The translations under genes and the position numbers were made by a program. The notes below the pieces were generated by a model. It was not told the DNA's origin. It was given only the letters and a program-made list of their open reading frames with translations, and made no database searches. Positions 24,310 through 32,622 of a DNA stretch of 54,254 bases are shown here, in pieces (position 1 is the first letter of the stretch; the number at the start of each line of letters is the position of its first letter). Source of the stretch: Kineosporia babensis (lineage in GTDB: Bacteria > Actinomycetota > Actinomycetes > Actinomycetales > Kineosporiaceae); assembly GCF_021129305.1 (NCBI RefSeq), contig NZ_JAJOMB010000037.1:1-54254 (forward strand), written 5' to 3'.

Positions 24310-25160
24310 ACACCCTGCTGGACGTGCGTCGCACGCTCCCGCGCGCGGCCTGGTGGGCGGCGTGCCTGAGCGTGTCGGTGATCGTGCTCTACCCGCTGTG
24401 GATCATGCTGTCGCAGTCGCTGAAAAGCACCTCGGAGGCGACCCGGAACCCGCCCACCCTCTACCCGCACGATCTTTCGCCGGACAACTACCAGGCGCTG
24501 GGCAACACCGGGGCGGTGGGCATCTGGACGCACGTGGGCAACAGCCTGTTCGTCGCGTTCGGCGCCACCTTCCTGACCATCGTGCTGGCCACCCTGGCCG
24601 GGTATGGCTTCGCCAAGATGCGGTTCGTGGGTAGCGGTCTGCTGTTCTTCCTGATCCTGGCCACGTTCATGATCCCGTTCCAGGCGATCATCACCCCGCT
24701 GTTCTCGATCCTGCACACCCTGGGCCTGAACAACACCCTGATCGGGCTGGTGCTGGTCTACACCACGTTCCAGCTGCCGTTCGGGATCTTCCTGATGCGC
24801 AACAGCTTTGCCGCCCTGCCGGCCAGCATCGAGGAAGCGGCCCTGATCGACGGCTGCGGCTACCTTTCGGCGATGATCCGGGTGATGCTGCCGGTCGCCG
24901 TGCCCGGCCTGATCAGCACCGCCCTGTTCACGTTCTTCACCAGCTGGAACGAGTTCTTCGCGGCCCTGGTCCTGATCACTGACGAGGCCAAGTTCACCCT
25001 GCCGGTGACGTTGACCGTGCTGGCCTCCAACCAGCTCGGCGCCCTGAACTGGGGCATCATGCAGGCCGGGGTAGCGGTCACGGCGATCCCGTGCATCGTG
25101 CTGTACCTGGTGCTGCAGCGGTACTACGTGGCCGGGCTGGTGGCCGGCGCGGTCAAGTAG
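24306..25160 (+). CDS. Sugar ABC permease, MalG type
   Basis: 284 residues, six transmembrane helices; EAA loop SIEEAALIDGCGYLSAMIRV followed by MLPVAVPGL. ATG overlaps the previous stop (ATGA). Partner of the MalF-type permease. No ATPase gene follows: the next gene is convergent and overlaps the last 37 bases. A shared ATPase (MsiK-like in actinobacteria) encoded elsewhere is therefore expected. Confidence 0.92.
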   Translation: MNTLLDVRRTLPRAAWWAACLSVSVIVLYPLWIMLSQSLKSTSEATRNPPTLYPHDLSPDNYQALGNTGAVGIWTHVGNSLFVAFGATFLTIVLATLAGYGFAKMRFVGSGLLFFLILATFMIPFQAIITPLFSILHTLGLNNTLIGLVLVYTTFQLPFGIFLMRNSFAALPASIEEAALIDGCGYLSAMIRVMLPVAVPGLISTALFTFFTSWNEFFAALVLITDEAKFTLPVTLTVLASNQLGALNWGIMQAGVAVTAIPCIVLYLVLQRYYVAGLVAGAVK

Positions 25161-25978
25161 CTCTCACCCAGCCTGAGCAACCGGTCACTCGATGCCGGAT
25201 CGGTTGGGGCGTAGACGATCACGAAAAGGCCCCGGTCGTTGGTGAGTTCCATCCCCTCGCAGGTCAGGGCGAGATCACCGACGACCGGGTGCTGCAGGTG
25301 GGTGTCGCAGGCCTGGTGCTCGCGCACGTCGTGGGCAGCCCAGAGCCGGCGGAAGTTTGCGCTGCCGGCGCAGAGCTCTCCGATCAGGCGGGTGAGTTCG
25401 CTGTCGTGCGGCGACCTTCCGGTCTCGGCGTGCAGCAGAGCCGCCTTCTGGGCGGCCAGATCGCTCCAGTTGCGGTAGAACACCGGGGCACTGGGGTCGA
25501 GAAAAGTGAAGCGGGCCAAGTTGGCCGGCGACTGGCCCAGGACCGGGGCGAGCAGAGCCGCGGCGAGCTGGTTGGTGGCCAGGACGTCGAGACGGCTGTT
25601 CTGCACGAACGCCGGAACCTCGGGCATCCCGTCGAGCAGTTGCTGCACGATGGGCCGAACTGCTTGAGGACGTGTGGGCGCAGAGTTCTTGCTGGTCACC
25701 CTGGCGAGGTCGTACAGGTGGGCGCGCTCGGCCGCATCCAGCTGCAGAGCCCGGCTCAGGCCCTCCAAGATCACCTCGGACACCCCGGCCGCGTTACCGC
25801 GCTCGAGGCGCACGTAATACTCCCGGCTCATCCCCGCCAACAGGGCGACCTCTTCGCGACGGAGCCCGGGCACCCGGCGACGGCCGCCGAAATCCGGCAG
25901 ACCGGCCTGCTCGGGCGTGAGCCTGCTGCGGCGCGAGGTCAGGAACTGGCGGATCTCGTTCTGGCGTTCCACAGCCAC
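25124..25978 (-). CDS. XRE-family regulator with MmyB-type ligand domain
   Basis: 284 residues from GTG 25978. The N-terminal HTH (GRRRVPGLRREEVALLAGMS, then REYYVRLERGNAAGVSEVI) is the standard HTH_31 signature of this large actinobacterial family; the rest is a MmyB-like PAS domain (SRLDVLATNQLAAALLAPV, RNWSDLAAQKAALLHAETG, GELCAGSANFRRLWAAHDV). By family it is a repressor or activator responding to a lipid-like or flavin ligand. It diverges from the quinone-reductase-like gene, its likely target. Its 3' end overlaps the convergent permease gene. Confidence 0.9.
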   Translation of the reverse strand: MAVERQNEIRQFLTSRRSRLTPEQAGLPDFGGRRRVPGLRREEVALLAGMSREYYVRLERGNAAGVSEVILEGLSRALQLDAAERAHLYDLARVTSKNSAPTRPQAVRPIVQQLLDGMPEVPAFVQNSRLDVLATNQLAAALLAPVLGQSPANLARFTFLDPSAPVFYRNWSDLAAQKAALLHAETGRSPHDSELTRLIGELCAGSANFRRLWAAHDVREHQACDTHLQHPVVGDLALTCEGMELTNDRGLFVIVYAPTDPASSDRLLRLGESYLTAPATSPAT

Positions 25979-26019
25979 GAATGTACGTGCTGGACGGGCG
26001 TGGCAAAGGGGTACTCGGA

Positions 26020-26049
26020 TTGACCCCCTGGACAAGGACTCGGTAGGCG
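26020..26049 (+). promoter_or_regulatory. Promoter of the quinone-reductase-like gene
   Basis: TTGACC (26020-26025), 18-base spacer, TAGGCG (26044-26049). Direct repeats GTACTCGG (26011) and GGACTCGG flank the -35 box and could be sites for the divergent XRE protein. Confidence 0.5.
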
Positions 26050-26104
26050 GCGCCCGAGCGCGCAGAGTGAGGGCGTTCAGGACCCCTCACTTACGGAGCA
26101 AACC

Positions 26105-26704
26105 GTGCAGATCCACCTGGTCAACGCCCATCTCACCTATCCGGACTGGTCGGAGGGCACCCTCAACGCCGCGATGGCCGGGAAAGCCAGATCACGCCTG
26201 CTCGAGCGCGGCCACCAGGTCACCGAGACCCGGATCGAGCAGTCCTACGACCCGGAGATCGAAGTTCAGCGGCATCTCGACTCCGGCCTGGTGATCCTGC
26301 AGACCCCGATCAACTGGTTCGGCGCCCCGTGGATCTACAAACGCTACGTCGACGAGGTCTTCAACGCCGGCCTGCACAGCAAGACGTTCCTGGACAACGA
26401 CGGGCGCACCCGTTCGGACCCGACCAAGCAGTACGGAACGGGCGGCCACCTGCACGGCCGGGGCTTCTTCGTCGCGGCCACCTGGAACGCGCCGGCCGAA
26501 ACCTTCAGCAACCCCGACAGCGTGCTGTTCGAGGGCAAGAGCGTGGACGACCTGCTGCTCGGCATCAGCACCAGCTACAAGTTCGTCGGCTACCGGGTCC
26601 TCGAGCACTACGGGATCTACGACATCTTCCGCAGCGCAGACGTGCCCGCCGGTATCGACGGCTACGCCGCTCACCTGGACAAGCAACTGGCCGCGCTGGG
26701 CTGA
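26105..26704 (+). CDS. MdaB/KefF-type NAD(P)H quinone reductase (flavodoxin fold)
   Basis: 199 residues, GTG start with GGAG upstream. Flavodoxin-like fold: MQIHLVNAHLTYPDWSEGTL (phosphate loop region), VILQTPINWFGAPWIYKRYV (the conserved P-x-x-W-F-x-x-P block of MdaB), then DEVFNAGL and a C-terminal HYGIYDIF. The closest family, MdaB, reduces quinones by two electrons using NADPH and FAD/FMN, in the cytoplasm, protecting against quinone stress. The divergent XRE gene probably controls it. Substrate not known. Confidence 0.88.
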   Translation: MQIHLVNAHLTYPDWSEGTLNAAMAGKARSRLLERGHQVTETRIEQSYDPEIEVQRHLDSGLVILQTPINWFGAPWIYKRYVDEVFNAGLHSKTFLDNDGRTRSDPTKQYGTGGHLHGRGFFVAATWNAPAETFSNPDSVLFEGKSVDDLLLGISTSYKFVGYRVLEHYGIYDIFRSADVPAGIDGYAAHLDKQLAALG

Positions 26705-26705
26705 C

Positions 26706-27788
26706 TCAGCCGGCTGTGAGGTGGCGTACCAGATGTGCCGTCAGGCGGGCGCGTTCGGACATGCTGTCGAGCACCAGGTACTCGTGATCGGCGTGAGCGC
26801 CCCCGCCGACGGCGCCCAGACCGTCCAGAGTTGGTACCCCGACCGCTGCGGTGAGGTTGCCGTCGCTACCGCCACCGACCGAAACCCCTCGCAGGTTACC
26901 GTCGAACTGGCGAGCCACCTCGAAAAGCTGCGCAGAGACGTCCTCAGGCATGGGAGGCCGGGTGATCCCGCCGGACACCTTGAGGACGGCCTCAGGATGG
27001 CGCGGCTCGAGCGCACCGAAACCAGCTTCCAAACGTTCCTTCTCGGCAACCGAGGCGACCCGGACGTCTACCGTCAAAGAAGCCTGAGCCGGAACCACGT
27101 TGCTGGCCGTACCCGCGCTCGCCATCGACGGCACCACTGTCGTACCCAGTTCCGGCCGCGCCAGCGCCGCAATCGCCAGCACCTGATGCGCCGCCTCGAC
27201 CAGCGCGTTCACTCCGGCCTCGGGCTCCAGCCCGGCGTGCGAGGCCCGTCCCGTGATCGCCACCTCGAACGTGCCGCAGCCCTTGCGCCCCGTCTTCACC
27301 GCACCGCCCTCACCCGCGCCCTCGAACACCAGCACCGCCCCGCACTCCAGGGCCAGCTCCTGGATCAGCTCGCGCGAGGCGTTCGAGCCGACCTCCTCGT
27401 CGCAGGTGATCAGCACCTCCACGCCCGCCCGGCGCTCCAGCAGGGCCAGCCCGTGAATCGCCTGGACCAGACCACCGAGCATGTCGAAAACACCTGGGCC
27501 GTAAACCCTGCCGTCGGCCACGGTGAACGGACGCTCTGCCAGCGTGCCGTGCGGGAAGACCGTGTCGTGATGGCCCAGGACCAGCACCTTCGGCGAGCCA
27601 CCGCCCGACCAGCGAACATGCGGGCCCGCAGGGCTTTCCACCAGAACGGCCGTACCGCCCAGCCGCTTCTCGAGTACTCCGGCGACCGCTGCGGCGGACG
27701 CCTGCAGAGCCGCCAGATCGCTGGAGGGTGACTCGATCTCGACGAGGGTGCGCAGGTCGTCGAGCATGGCTGGCAGATCGGGCTCCAT
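26706..27788 (-). CDS. M20-family metallopeptidase (carboxypeptidase G2/ArgE-like)
   Basis: 360 residues from ATG 27788. Metal site motifs: LGHHDTVFP (first His and bridging Asp), GVFDMLGG, then CDEEVGS with the catalytic Glu pair, and GGGAHADHEYL near the C-terminus supplying the last His. The dimerisation lid lies at about 175-285 (RASHAGLEPEAGVNALVEAA, ASLTVDVR). The family removes acyl or glutamate groups from amino acids and small peptides using two zinc ions. No signal peptide, so cytosolic. Converges on the quinone reductase one base apart and diverges from the next gene. Substrate unknown. Confidence 0.92.
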   Translation of the reverse strand: MEPDLPAMLDDLRTLVEIESPSSDLAALQASAAAVAGVLEKRLGGTAVLVESPAGPHVRWSGGGSPKVLVLGHHDTVFPHGTLAERPFTVADGRVYGPGVFDMLGGLVQAIHGLALLERRAGVEVLITCDEEVGSNASRELIQELALECGAVLVFEGAGEGGAVKTGRKGCGTFEVAITGRASHAGLEPEAGVNALVEAAHQVLAIAALARPELGTTVVPSMASAGTASNVVPAQASLTVDVRVASVAEKERLEAGFGALEPRHPEAVLKVSGGITRPPMPEDVSAQLFEVARQFDGNLRGVSVGGGSDGNLTAAVGVPTLDGLGAVGGGAHADHEYLVLDSMSERARLTAHLVRHLTAG

Positions 27789-27818
27789 GGGCTCAAGGGT
27801 AGCTGTAGGGTCGCGGGC

Positions 27819-28484
27819 GTGGATGCGTACGAACTCGCTGCGAAGCTGCCCCCGATCGAGGTTCTGCGGGATCGGTGCCGGGCGCTCGCGGTGCTGGACC
27901 GTACGTTGGCCGGCGAAGACGCCTACCACTACTACGTGCCGGTCTGGGGTGAAGGGCAGGCGGCCATCCACCAGAACGGCGGCGGCGACGAATGGGCGGT
28001 CATCTTCACGCCCGACGGCTGTTTCATCCGGGTCTTCGACCACGAGTCCAAGATGACGCCGTACCGCGACTCCGATATGGATCTGTGGCCCGGTCTCTTC
28101 GACGGCCTGCCCGAGGCTTTTCGCGATCAGCTGGAAGAACCGGCGTTCAGTGACGACGGGGACTACGTCGCCACCGCTTTGCTGTGGCGAGGCTTCGGTG
28201 ACCCGCAGTGGGCGACCGGCCGGAACATCGTCTTTCCCGAGGTCGAGGGTACGGTGGCGAAGAGCCCGGACGGCACCGAGATGCTGGAGATCCTGCTCGA
28301 CGACATGGCCGACCGTTACCCGGATTTCGCCGAGGACATCTACGAGATGGTCGTGACAGCGGACGACGTGACGCGGGTGATCGCCCGGCAGCCGTTGACC
28401 GACGAGCTGCTGCTGGCCCTGAACCCCGAGGCTGATCTCGACGACGTCCGGGGTTACGCCGCCGAGATCGGTTATCCGGCCTGA
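27819..28484 (+). CDS. Conserved-looking hypothetical protein
   Basis: 221 residues, GTG start 30 bases from the divergent peptidase start. Acidic, soluble, with ALAVLDRTLAGEDAYHYYVP near the start and AVIFTPDGCFIRVFDHESKM, PEAFRDQLEEPAFSD and TDELLLALNPEADLDDV later. The mixture of acidic helices and Trp/Tyr-rich strands recalls SUKH/immunity-like or Imm-type proteins of actinobacteria, but no signature motif is certain. Strong third-position bias supports coding. No toxin gene is adjacent. Confidence 0.7.
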   Translation: MDAYELAAKLPPIEVLRDRCRALAVLDRTLAGEDAYHYYVPVWGEGQAAIHQNGGGDEWAVIFTPDGCFIRVFDHESKMTPYRDSDMDLWPGLFDGLPEAFRDQLEEPAFSDDGDYVATALLWRGFGDPQWATGRNIVFPEVEGTVAKSPDGTEMLEILLDDMADRYPDFAEDIYEMVVTADDVTRVIARQPLTDELLLALNPEADLDDVRGYAAEIGYPA

Positions 28485-28487
28485 CCT

Positions 28488-28898
28488 TTAGGCGCCCCAG
28501 CCGGGTGGCGCATCGATCTTCTGGCCGAAGACCGGGTTGTAGTATTCCCACAGCTGCTCGCACCGGCCCTGATCGTCCCTGCGCAGGATCAGGCTGCCGG
28601 GCAAGGTGACCCAGTCGTTCGCGGCCTCGGGCTGCCACTGCGGATCGCGCAGCGTGGCCCACCATTCGACCACGCTGCGAGGGCCCTGGGTGATCGGGAC
28701 ACCGAAGACCAGGGTGAGGTCGGACTGGGTGTCGGTGGCCCGTTTCCAGTAATCCGCGATCTGGCCGTGGCCGAGGTGCGGGGGTTGGGTGGGGGAGGAA
28801 TGGTAGGCGGCCTCGGGGGTGAAGAGCTCGAGGACGGCCACGTCGTCCTTCTCCCGCCAGGCAGCGGCGTATGCATCGATCCACTCTGAAAGATCCAT
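28488..28898 (-). CDS. SnoaL/NTF2-like protein
   Basis: 136 residues from ATG 28898 (MDLSEWIDAYAAAWREKDDV). The first helix ending AW-x-x-x-D, the LFTPEAAYHSSPTQPPHLGH loop, IADYWKRATDTQSDLTLVFG and WWATLRDPQWQPE are typical of the NTF2-like cone fold (SnoaL_2). Such proteins range from isomerases to binding proteins. GGAGG just before the start. Convergent with the hypothetical gene on its left, four bases apart. Function not determinable. Confidence 0.82.
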   Translation of the reverse strand: MDLSEWIDAYAAAWREKDDVAVLELFTPEAAYHSSPTQPPHLGHGQIADYWKRATDTQSDLTLVFGVPITQGPRSVVEWWATLRDPQWQPEAANDWVTLPGSLILRRDDQGRCEQLWEYYNPVFGQKIDAPPGWGA

Positions 28899-29040
28899 GC
28901 CTCCATCCTGCGCCCGTCCGGTACTGGGTGCTACGAAAGGTGGCTGAATGCACACAACGGCTCGTGGTTCAGCGATGAGTTCGGCCGCGTGGCCGAGTCG
29001 TGATGAGCGAACGTAAAACCAGAAGCTGAGGAGGCAGTTC

Positions 29041-29454
29041 GTGAACTACACCCTGGAAGTCGTCAACGTCCCGGTCGCCGACATCGACGTGGCCAAGGCC
29101 TTCTACAAGGACCGGATGGGCTGGCCGGTGGACCACGACGTGGCGCCGGCACCGGGGGTGCGGTTCGTCCAGATCACGCCGCCCGGGTCGGGGTGCTCGA
29201 TCGTGCTGGGCTGGGCGTCGGGGATGGCACCGGGCACGTTGAAGGGGCTGCAGCTGGTGGTGGCCGACATCGTGGCGGCGCATGCCGAGCTGAAGGGGCG
29301 AGGCGTTCCGGTGAGCGACGTGCAGGTCGTCGACGGGGACGCGGCGAAGCTTGAGGAGGGTGGAAAAGCACTGGACAACGTGGGTTTCGTCTTCTTCGAG
29401 GACCCGGACGGCAATGGGTGGGCGATTCAGCAGATCTCGGCCCGAGCGTCCTGA
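29041..29454 (+). CDS. VOC-family (glyoxalase/bleomycin-resistance fold) protein
   Basis: 137 residues, GTG start with GAGGAGG at ideal distance. Two beta-alpha-beta-beta-beta units: YTLEVVNVPVADIDVAKAFY then KDRMGWPVDHDV, and LQLVVADIVAAHAELKGRGV then FVFFEDPDGNGWAIQQI. The EDPDGN end motif carries the usual metal-binding Glu/His position (here with Trp/Ile around), but the first metal His is absent, so it may bind a ligand rather than catalyse. Possibly a small-molecule resistance or sensor protein. Confidence 0.88.
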   Translation: MNYTLEVVNVPVADIDVAKAFYKDRMGWPVDHDVAPAPGVRFVQITPPGSGCSIVLGWASGMAPGTLKGLQLVVADIVAAHAELKGRGVPVSDVQVVDGDAAKLEEGGKALDNVGFVFFEDPDGNGWAIQQISARAS

Positions 29455-29510
29455 GTAATAGTCAGTAGAGGCTCTTGTCTATTACCTGCGGGGGTGTCAG
29501 GCTGGTCGGC

Positions 29511-29978
29511 ATGGGGATTGAGCGATTTGAGGTGCAACGTCAGATCGAGGCGCCGGCGGCGGAGATCTTCGAGCTCCTGACCGATCCGCAGGGCCACGTC
29601 CGGATCGATTCCACCGGCATGCTCCAGTCGGCCGAGGGCAAGAAGGTGCGGCAGGTGGGGGACCGGTTCGTGGTGCACATGGACCGCGAGGCGCTGAACG
29701 ACCTGCCGATGGGCAAGTACGACGTCGAGGTGATCATCACCGGGTACCGGCCGGATGCCCAGATCGAGTGGATGATCTCCGGCACCGTCCAGCCGCCGAT
29801 CGAGCACCTGTGGGGCTACACGCTGACCCCGAACGACGGGGGAACGCTGGTCGGGTCCTACTACGACTGGAGCCGGATCCTGCCGCAGTATCGTGGGCTG
29901 GTGAATTTTCCGATCATTCCTGAAGCCGGTCTTCGGGCCACTCTGGGCATCCTCGCCCGGAACGTCGAGAAACACTGA
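29511..29978 (+). CDS. SRPBCC-superfamily (polyketide cyclase/START-like) protein
   Basis: 155 residues from ATG 29511. ERFEVQRQIEAPAAEIFELL is the opening strand-helix of SRPBCC proteins, followed by GKKVRQVGDRFVVHMDRE, IITGYRPDAQIEWMISG and PNDGGTLVGSYYDWSRI, and a C-terminal helix ATLGILARNVEKH. Such proteins bind hydrophobic ligands in a central cavity. The stop overlaps the start of the next hydrolase (TGATG), so the two are coupled; a shared small lipophilic substrate is possible but not shown. Confidence 0.85.
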   Translation: MGIERFEVQRQIEAPAAEIFELLTDPQGHVRIDSTGMLQSAEGKKVRQVGDRFVVHMDREALNDLPMGKYDVEVIITGYRPDAQIEWMISGTVQPPIEHLWGYTLTPNDGGTLVGSYYDWSRILPQYRGLVNFPIIPEAGLRATLGILARNVEKH

Positions 29979-30937
29979 TGGCCATCGAACCGTACGCCAG
30001 TGGCTACCTGAAACCTGGCGACGGGCAGGAGATCTACTGGGAGACGGTCGGCAATCCCGACGGTGTTCCGGCGGTCTACCTGCACGGCGGCCCGGGCTCC
30101 GGCGCCAAGGAGAACATCCGGGAGCTCTTCGATCCGGAGGTCTTCCGGGCGGTGCTGTTCGACCAGCGCGGATGCGGGCGCAGCCGGCCGTCGGCCGAGA
30201 CGGTGGATGTGGATCTGACGGTCAACACCACTCAGCACCTGATCGCGGACATCGAGAAGCTGCGCGAGTCGCTGGGGATCGAGCGGTGGATCGTGACCGG
30301 CATCTCCTGGGGATCCGCGCTGGCCCTGGCCTACTCGCAGGCGCATCCGGAGCGGGTGCTGGGCATCGTGCTGGTGGCGGTGACGGCGGGCACGCGGCGG
30401 GAGACCGAATGGATCACTTGGGACATGCGCCGGGTGTTCCCGCGGGAATGGGAAGAGTTCGCCGCGCTGGTGCCCGGCGCCACCGGTGACCTCTCGGCCC
30501 CCTACGCCCGCCTGCTCGCGGACCCGGATCCGGAGGTTGTCGAACGGGCGGTCAAGGCCTGGAACACCTGGGAGGACGTGCACCCTTCGCTGGCCCCCGG
30601 TTTCGAGCCCTCCTACTCCTTGCAGGAGATGAAGGTCCAGCGCACCAAAGCCCGCCTGATAAGCCATTACTGGGGGAACGGCCACTTCCTGGACCAGGCG
30701 CCGATCCTGGAGAACATGGCCAAGATCGGGCACATCCCCGGCGTGCTGATCCACGGCCGTTACGACGTCAGCTCGCCGCTGGACACCGCCTGGGGCCTGC
30801 ACCAGGCCTGGCCCGCGAGCCGCCTGGTGGTGATCGGCGACGAGGGGCACGGCGGCGCGCAGATGTTCGCATCCTGGATCGACGCCCTGAACGACCTGGG
30901 AAAGCAGGCCGGTCAGACGCTTCGGGGCTCGGGGTGA
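29978..30937 (+). CDS. Prolyl iminopeptidase-like alpha/beta-hydrolase (S33)
   Basis: 319 residues. Motifs in order: YLHGGPGSGA (oxyanion hole, HGGPG), LFDQRGCGRSRPS, NTTQHLIADIEKLRESLGI and nucleophile elbow GISWGSALALAY (Ser110), all S33 prolyl aminopeptidase marks; later GVLIHGRYDVSSPLDTAW (Asp) and GDEGHGG (His). It would release N-terminal proline from peptides, or be an esterase of the same clan. Cytosolic. Translationally coupled to the SRPBCC gene. Converges with a 25-base overlap on the membrane-protein gene. Confidence 0.92.
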   Translation: MAIEPYASGYLKPGDGQEIYWETVGNPDGVPAVYLHGGPGSGAKENIRELFDPEVFRAVLFDQRGCGRSRPSAETVDVDLTVNTTQHLIADIEKLRESLGIERWIVTGISWGSALALAYSQAHPERVLGIVLVAVTAGTRRETEWITWDMRRVFPREWEEFAALVPGATGDLSAPYARLLADPDPEVVERAVKAWNTWEDVHPSLAPGFEPSYSLQEMKVQRTKARLISHYWGNGHFLDQAPILENMAKIGHIPGVLIHGRYDVSSPLDTAWGLHQAWPASRLVVIGDEGHGGAQMFASWIDALNDLGKQAGQTLRGSG

Positions 30938-32040
30938 ATGTCGGAGGCGCTGGGCGGCCTGAACGTTCTGGAGACCCGCTCACCGCCGGGAGCGCCTTCG
31001 ATGGTGAGAGTTTCGTTCTCGACCAACGCGCTGACCAGCGTGGTGAAGTCAGGTAGCGGTGCCCTGGTCAGCCTGTGCAGGTCGCGCAGCAACATCGGCT
31101 CCTGCTGAGCCAGCACCACCTCGATCGTCTGCCTGAGTTCGTTGTTGACAACGGTTGCGGGATCGTCCGTCGGGGCAGATTCGTCCGGGAGCACGATCGT
31201 CCGGTGCTCAGGCCCGCCAGTGGCCTCGCCCGGCGGGTCCGAGTTGACACTCCGCAGCTCACGCACGTGGTGCGCAGCCTGCGTCAGGACCTTGCTTCCG
31301 ACCAGGGCCATCAGCGAGAAACCGAGGATGTGGGACTTCGCGGTATCGGGGATGTCTGCGTTCTGGGCATCTCGCAGCGAGGAGATCTTGGAGCTCACCC
31401 GGGCCACCTCGTCCGGCGGTGGGTTCTGCAAGGTCGCGACCGTGTAGGTGAACATGGTGTCCGCGTTGTGCTGGAACGAGATGCCGTGCATCGCCCGGCG
31501 TACGTGTCGCATCCGGGCCAGGGCCCGCTCCCGGTCCACGGCCCGGTCGGCCGCGGTCAGAATCACGTGCAGCACAGCGTACGGGCCCACGCTGACGGTG
31601 TGATCGCCGGCCGTGATGTTGAGGAGCGAGCTGCGGAACACGGCGGTGGCCCCGAATCCGGCCAGAAAGATCTGGGCGAACTGTTCATGGTCAGGGCCGG
31701 CCCCCAGGTCCCACCCGAAGCGCTGGACGATGTGCAGGGCTGCGAGCGCCGCGCCGATGTTGACCAGTAGATACGCAATGCCCGGAAGAGAGACCGAGGC
31801 GACGACGGGTGCGTCCCGGTAACGGGACACCAACTCGGCCAGTGAGGTGAGGTAGCCCAGCAGGCCAGTCAGGTAGAAGGACCAGTAATCCGGTTCCTCG
31901 CTGCGGATGACCCACCCGGTCACCACCGCGAACCCGACCATCATGACGCAGCAGACCAGGATGTGCCGACCTCGCCATTCTGAGGCAGCGTCGGCGAAAG
32001 CCAGCCCTCGTCGGCCGGACCGGCCGCTCCCGGGCCGCAT
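30913..32040 (-). CDS. Unknown membrane protein with C-terminal winged-helix-like domain
   Basis: 375 residues from ATG 32040. Hydrophobic helices at about 25-45 (GRHILVCCVMMVGFAVVTGW), 55-72, 85-105 and 125-140, then a long cytoplasmic part from about 165 (DRERALARMRHVRRAMHGIS) with FGFSLMALVGSKVLTQ-type helices. Residues 300-355 (NNELRQTIEVVLAQQEPMLL, RDLHRLTRAPLPDFTTLVSA, LVENETLTIEG) resemble a winged helix. Overlap or near-overlap with the small winged-helix gene upstream suggests one operon and a shared complex. No family recognised. Confidence 0.6.
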   Translation of the reverse strand: MRPGSGRSGRRGLAFADAASEWRGRHILVCCVMMVGFAVVTGWVIRSEEPDYWSFYLTGLLGYLTSLAELVSRYRDAPVVASVSLPGIAYLLVNIGAALAALHIVQRFGWDLGAGPDHEQFAQIFLAGFGATAVFRSSLLNITAGDHTVSVGPYAVLHVILTAADRAVDRERALARMRHVRRAMHGISFQHNADTMFTYTVATLQNPPPDEVARVSSKISSLRDAQNADIPDTAKSHILGFSLMALVGSKVLTQAAHHVRELRSVNSDPPGEATGGPEHRTIVLPDESAPTDDPATVVNNELRQTIEVVLAQQEPMLLRDLHRLTRAPLPDFTTLVSALVENETLTIEGAPGGERVSRTFRPPSASDIHPEPRSV

Positions 32041-32047
32041 CGTGCTT

Positions 32048-32377
32048 CTAGCGGGGGAGCCGGACACTCTCGTCGCCCGGGAGCCCGTCGAGCACGACCA
32101 GCCGGCACTTCTCGAACTGGAGGACGATCTCGGAGGTCACCAGGGTGTTCTTGCCGAGTTTCTGGGCCAGCTCGTAGAGCGACAGCTGGCCTCCGCCCTC
32201 GGACAGGATCTCGAGGATCGACTTGTCGTCGCCGGGCCTGCGCGGATGAGGGGGAGTGGCCCCCGCTATCCGAAGATCGTCGCCGACCAATGTCTTTCCC
32301 CCCAGTGCGATGTCCAGGCCGTCGGGTACGACAGGCATTCCGCTCGGATAGATCATGGTGCTGGTTCTTCTGGCCAT
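32048..32377 (-). CDS. Small winged-helix-like protein
   Basis: 109 residues from ATG 32377. Residues 50-100 (DDKSILEILSEGGGQLSLYE, LAQKLGKNTLVTSEIVLQFE, KCRLVVLDGLPG) read as a helix-turn-helix with a wing, similar in pattern to the C-terminal domain of the protein encoded seven bases downstream. The N-terminal 45 residues are Pro/Gly-rich and probably flexible. DNA binding or protein-protein contact are both possible. It diverges from the DUF3500 gene. Confidence 0.55.
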   Translation of the reverse strand: MARRTSTMIYPSGMPVVPDGLDIALGGKTLVGDDLRIAGATPPHPRRPGDDKSILEILSEGGGQLSLYELAQKLGKNTLVTSEIVLQFEKCRLVVLDGLPGDESVRLPR

Positions 32378-32622
32378 ATCGATCAGCCTCCCCCGGTTGA
32401 CGGCCCATCAGCTGACGGTCCTGCCAGTGCTCAGGAAGTTAGCACGCTGTTCCCGGCCGGATTCAGTGTTCGCGAAAACTGCTGGAACGCAGCGGGATTC
32501 TGAGGTTGATGATTCGTCATCATGGGGACATTCGCGGCCTGCTCGTCGTGATCGCAACTTTCTCACGACGCATCGGCGTCTACCCGTTGAGTCAACTCCG
32601 AACCGGACGTAGCGTGAGGTGC

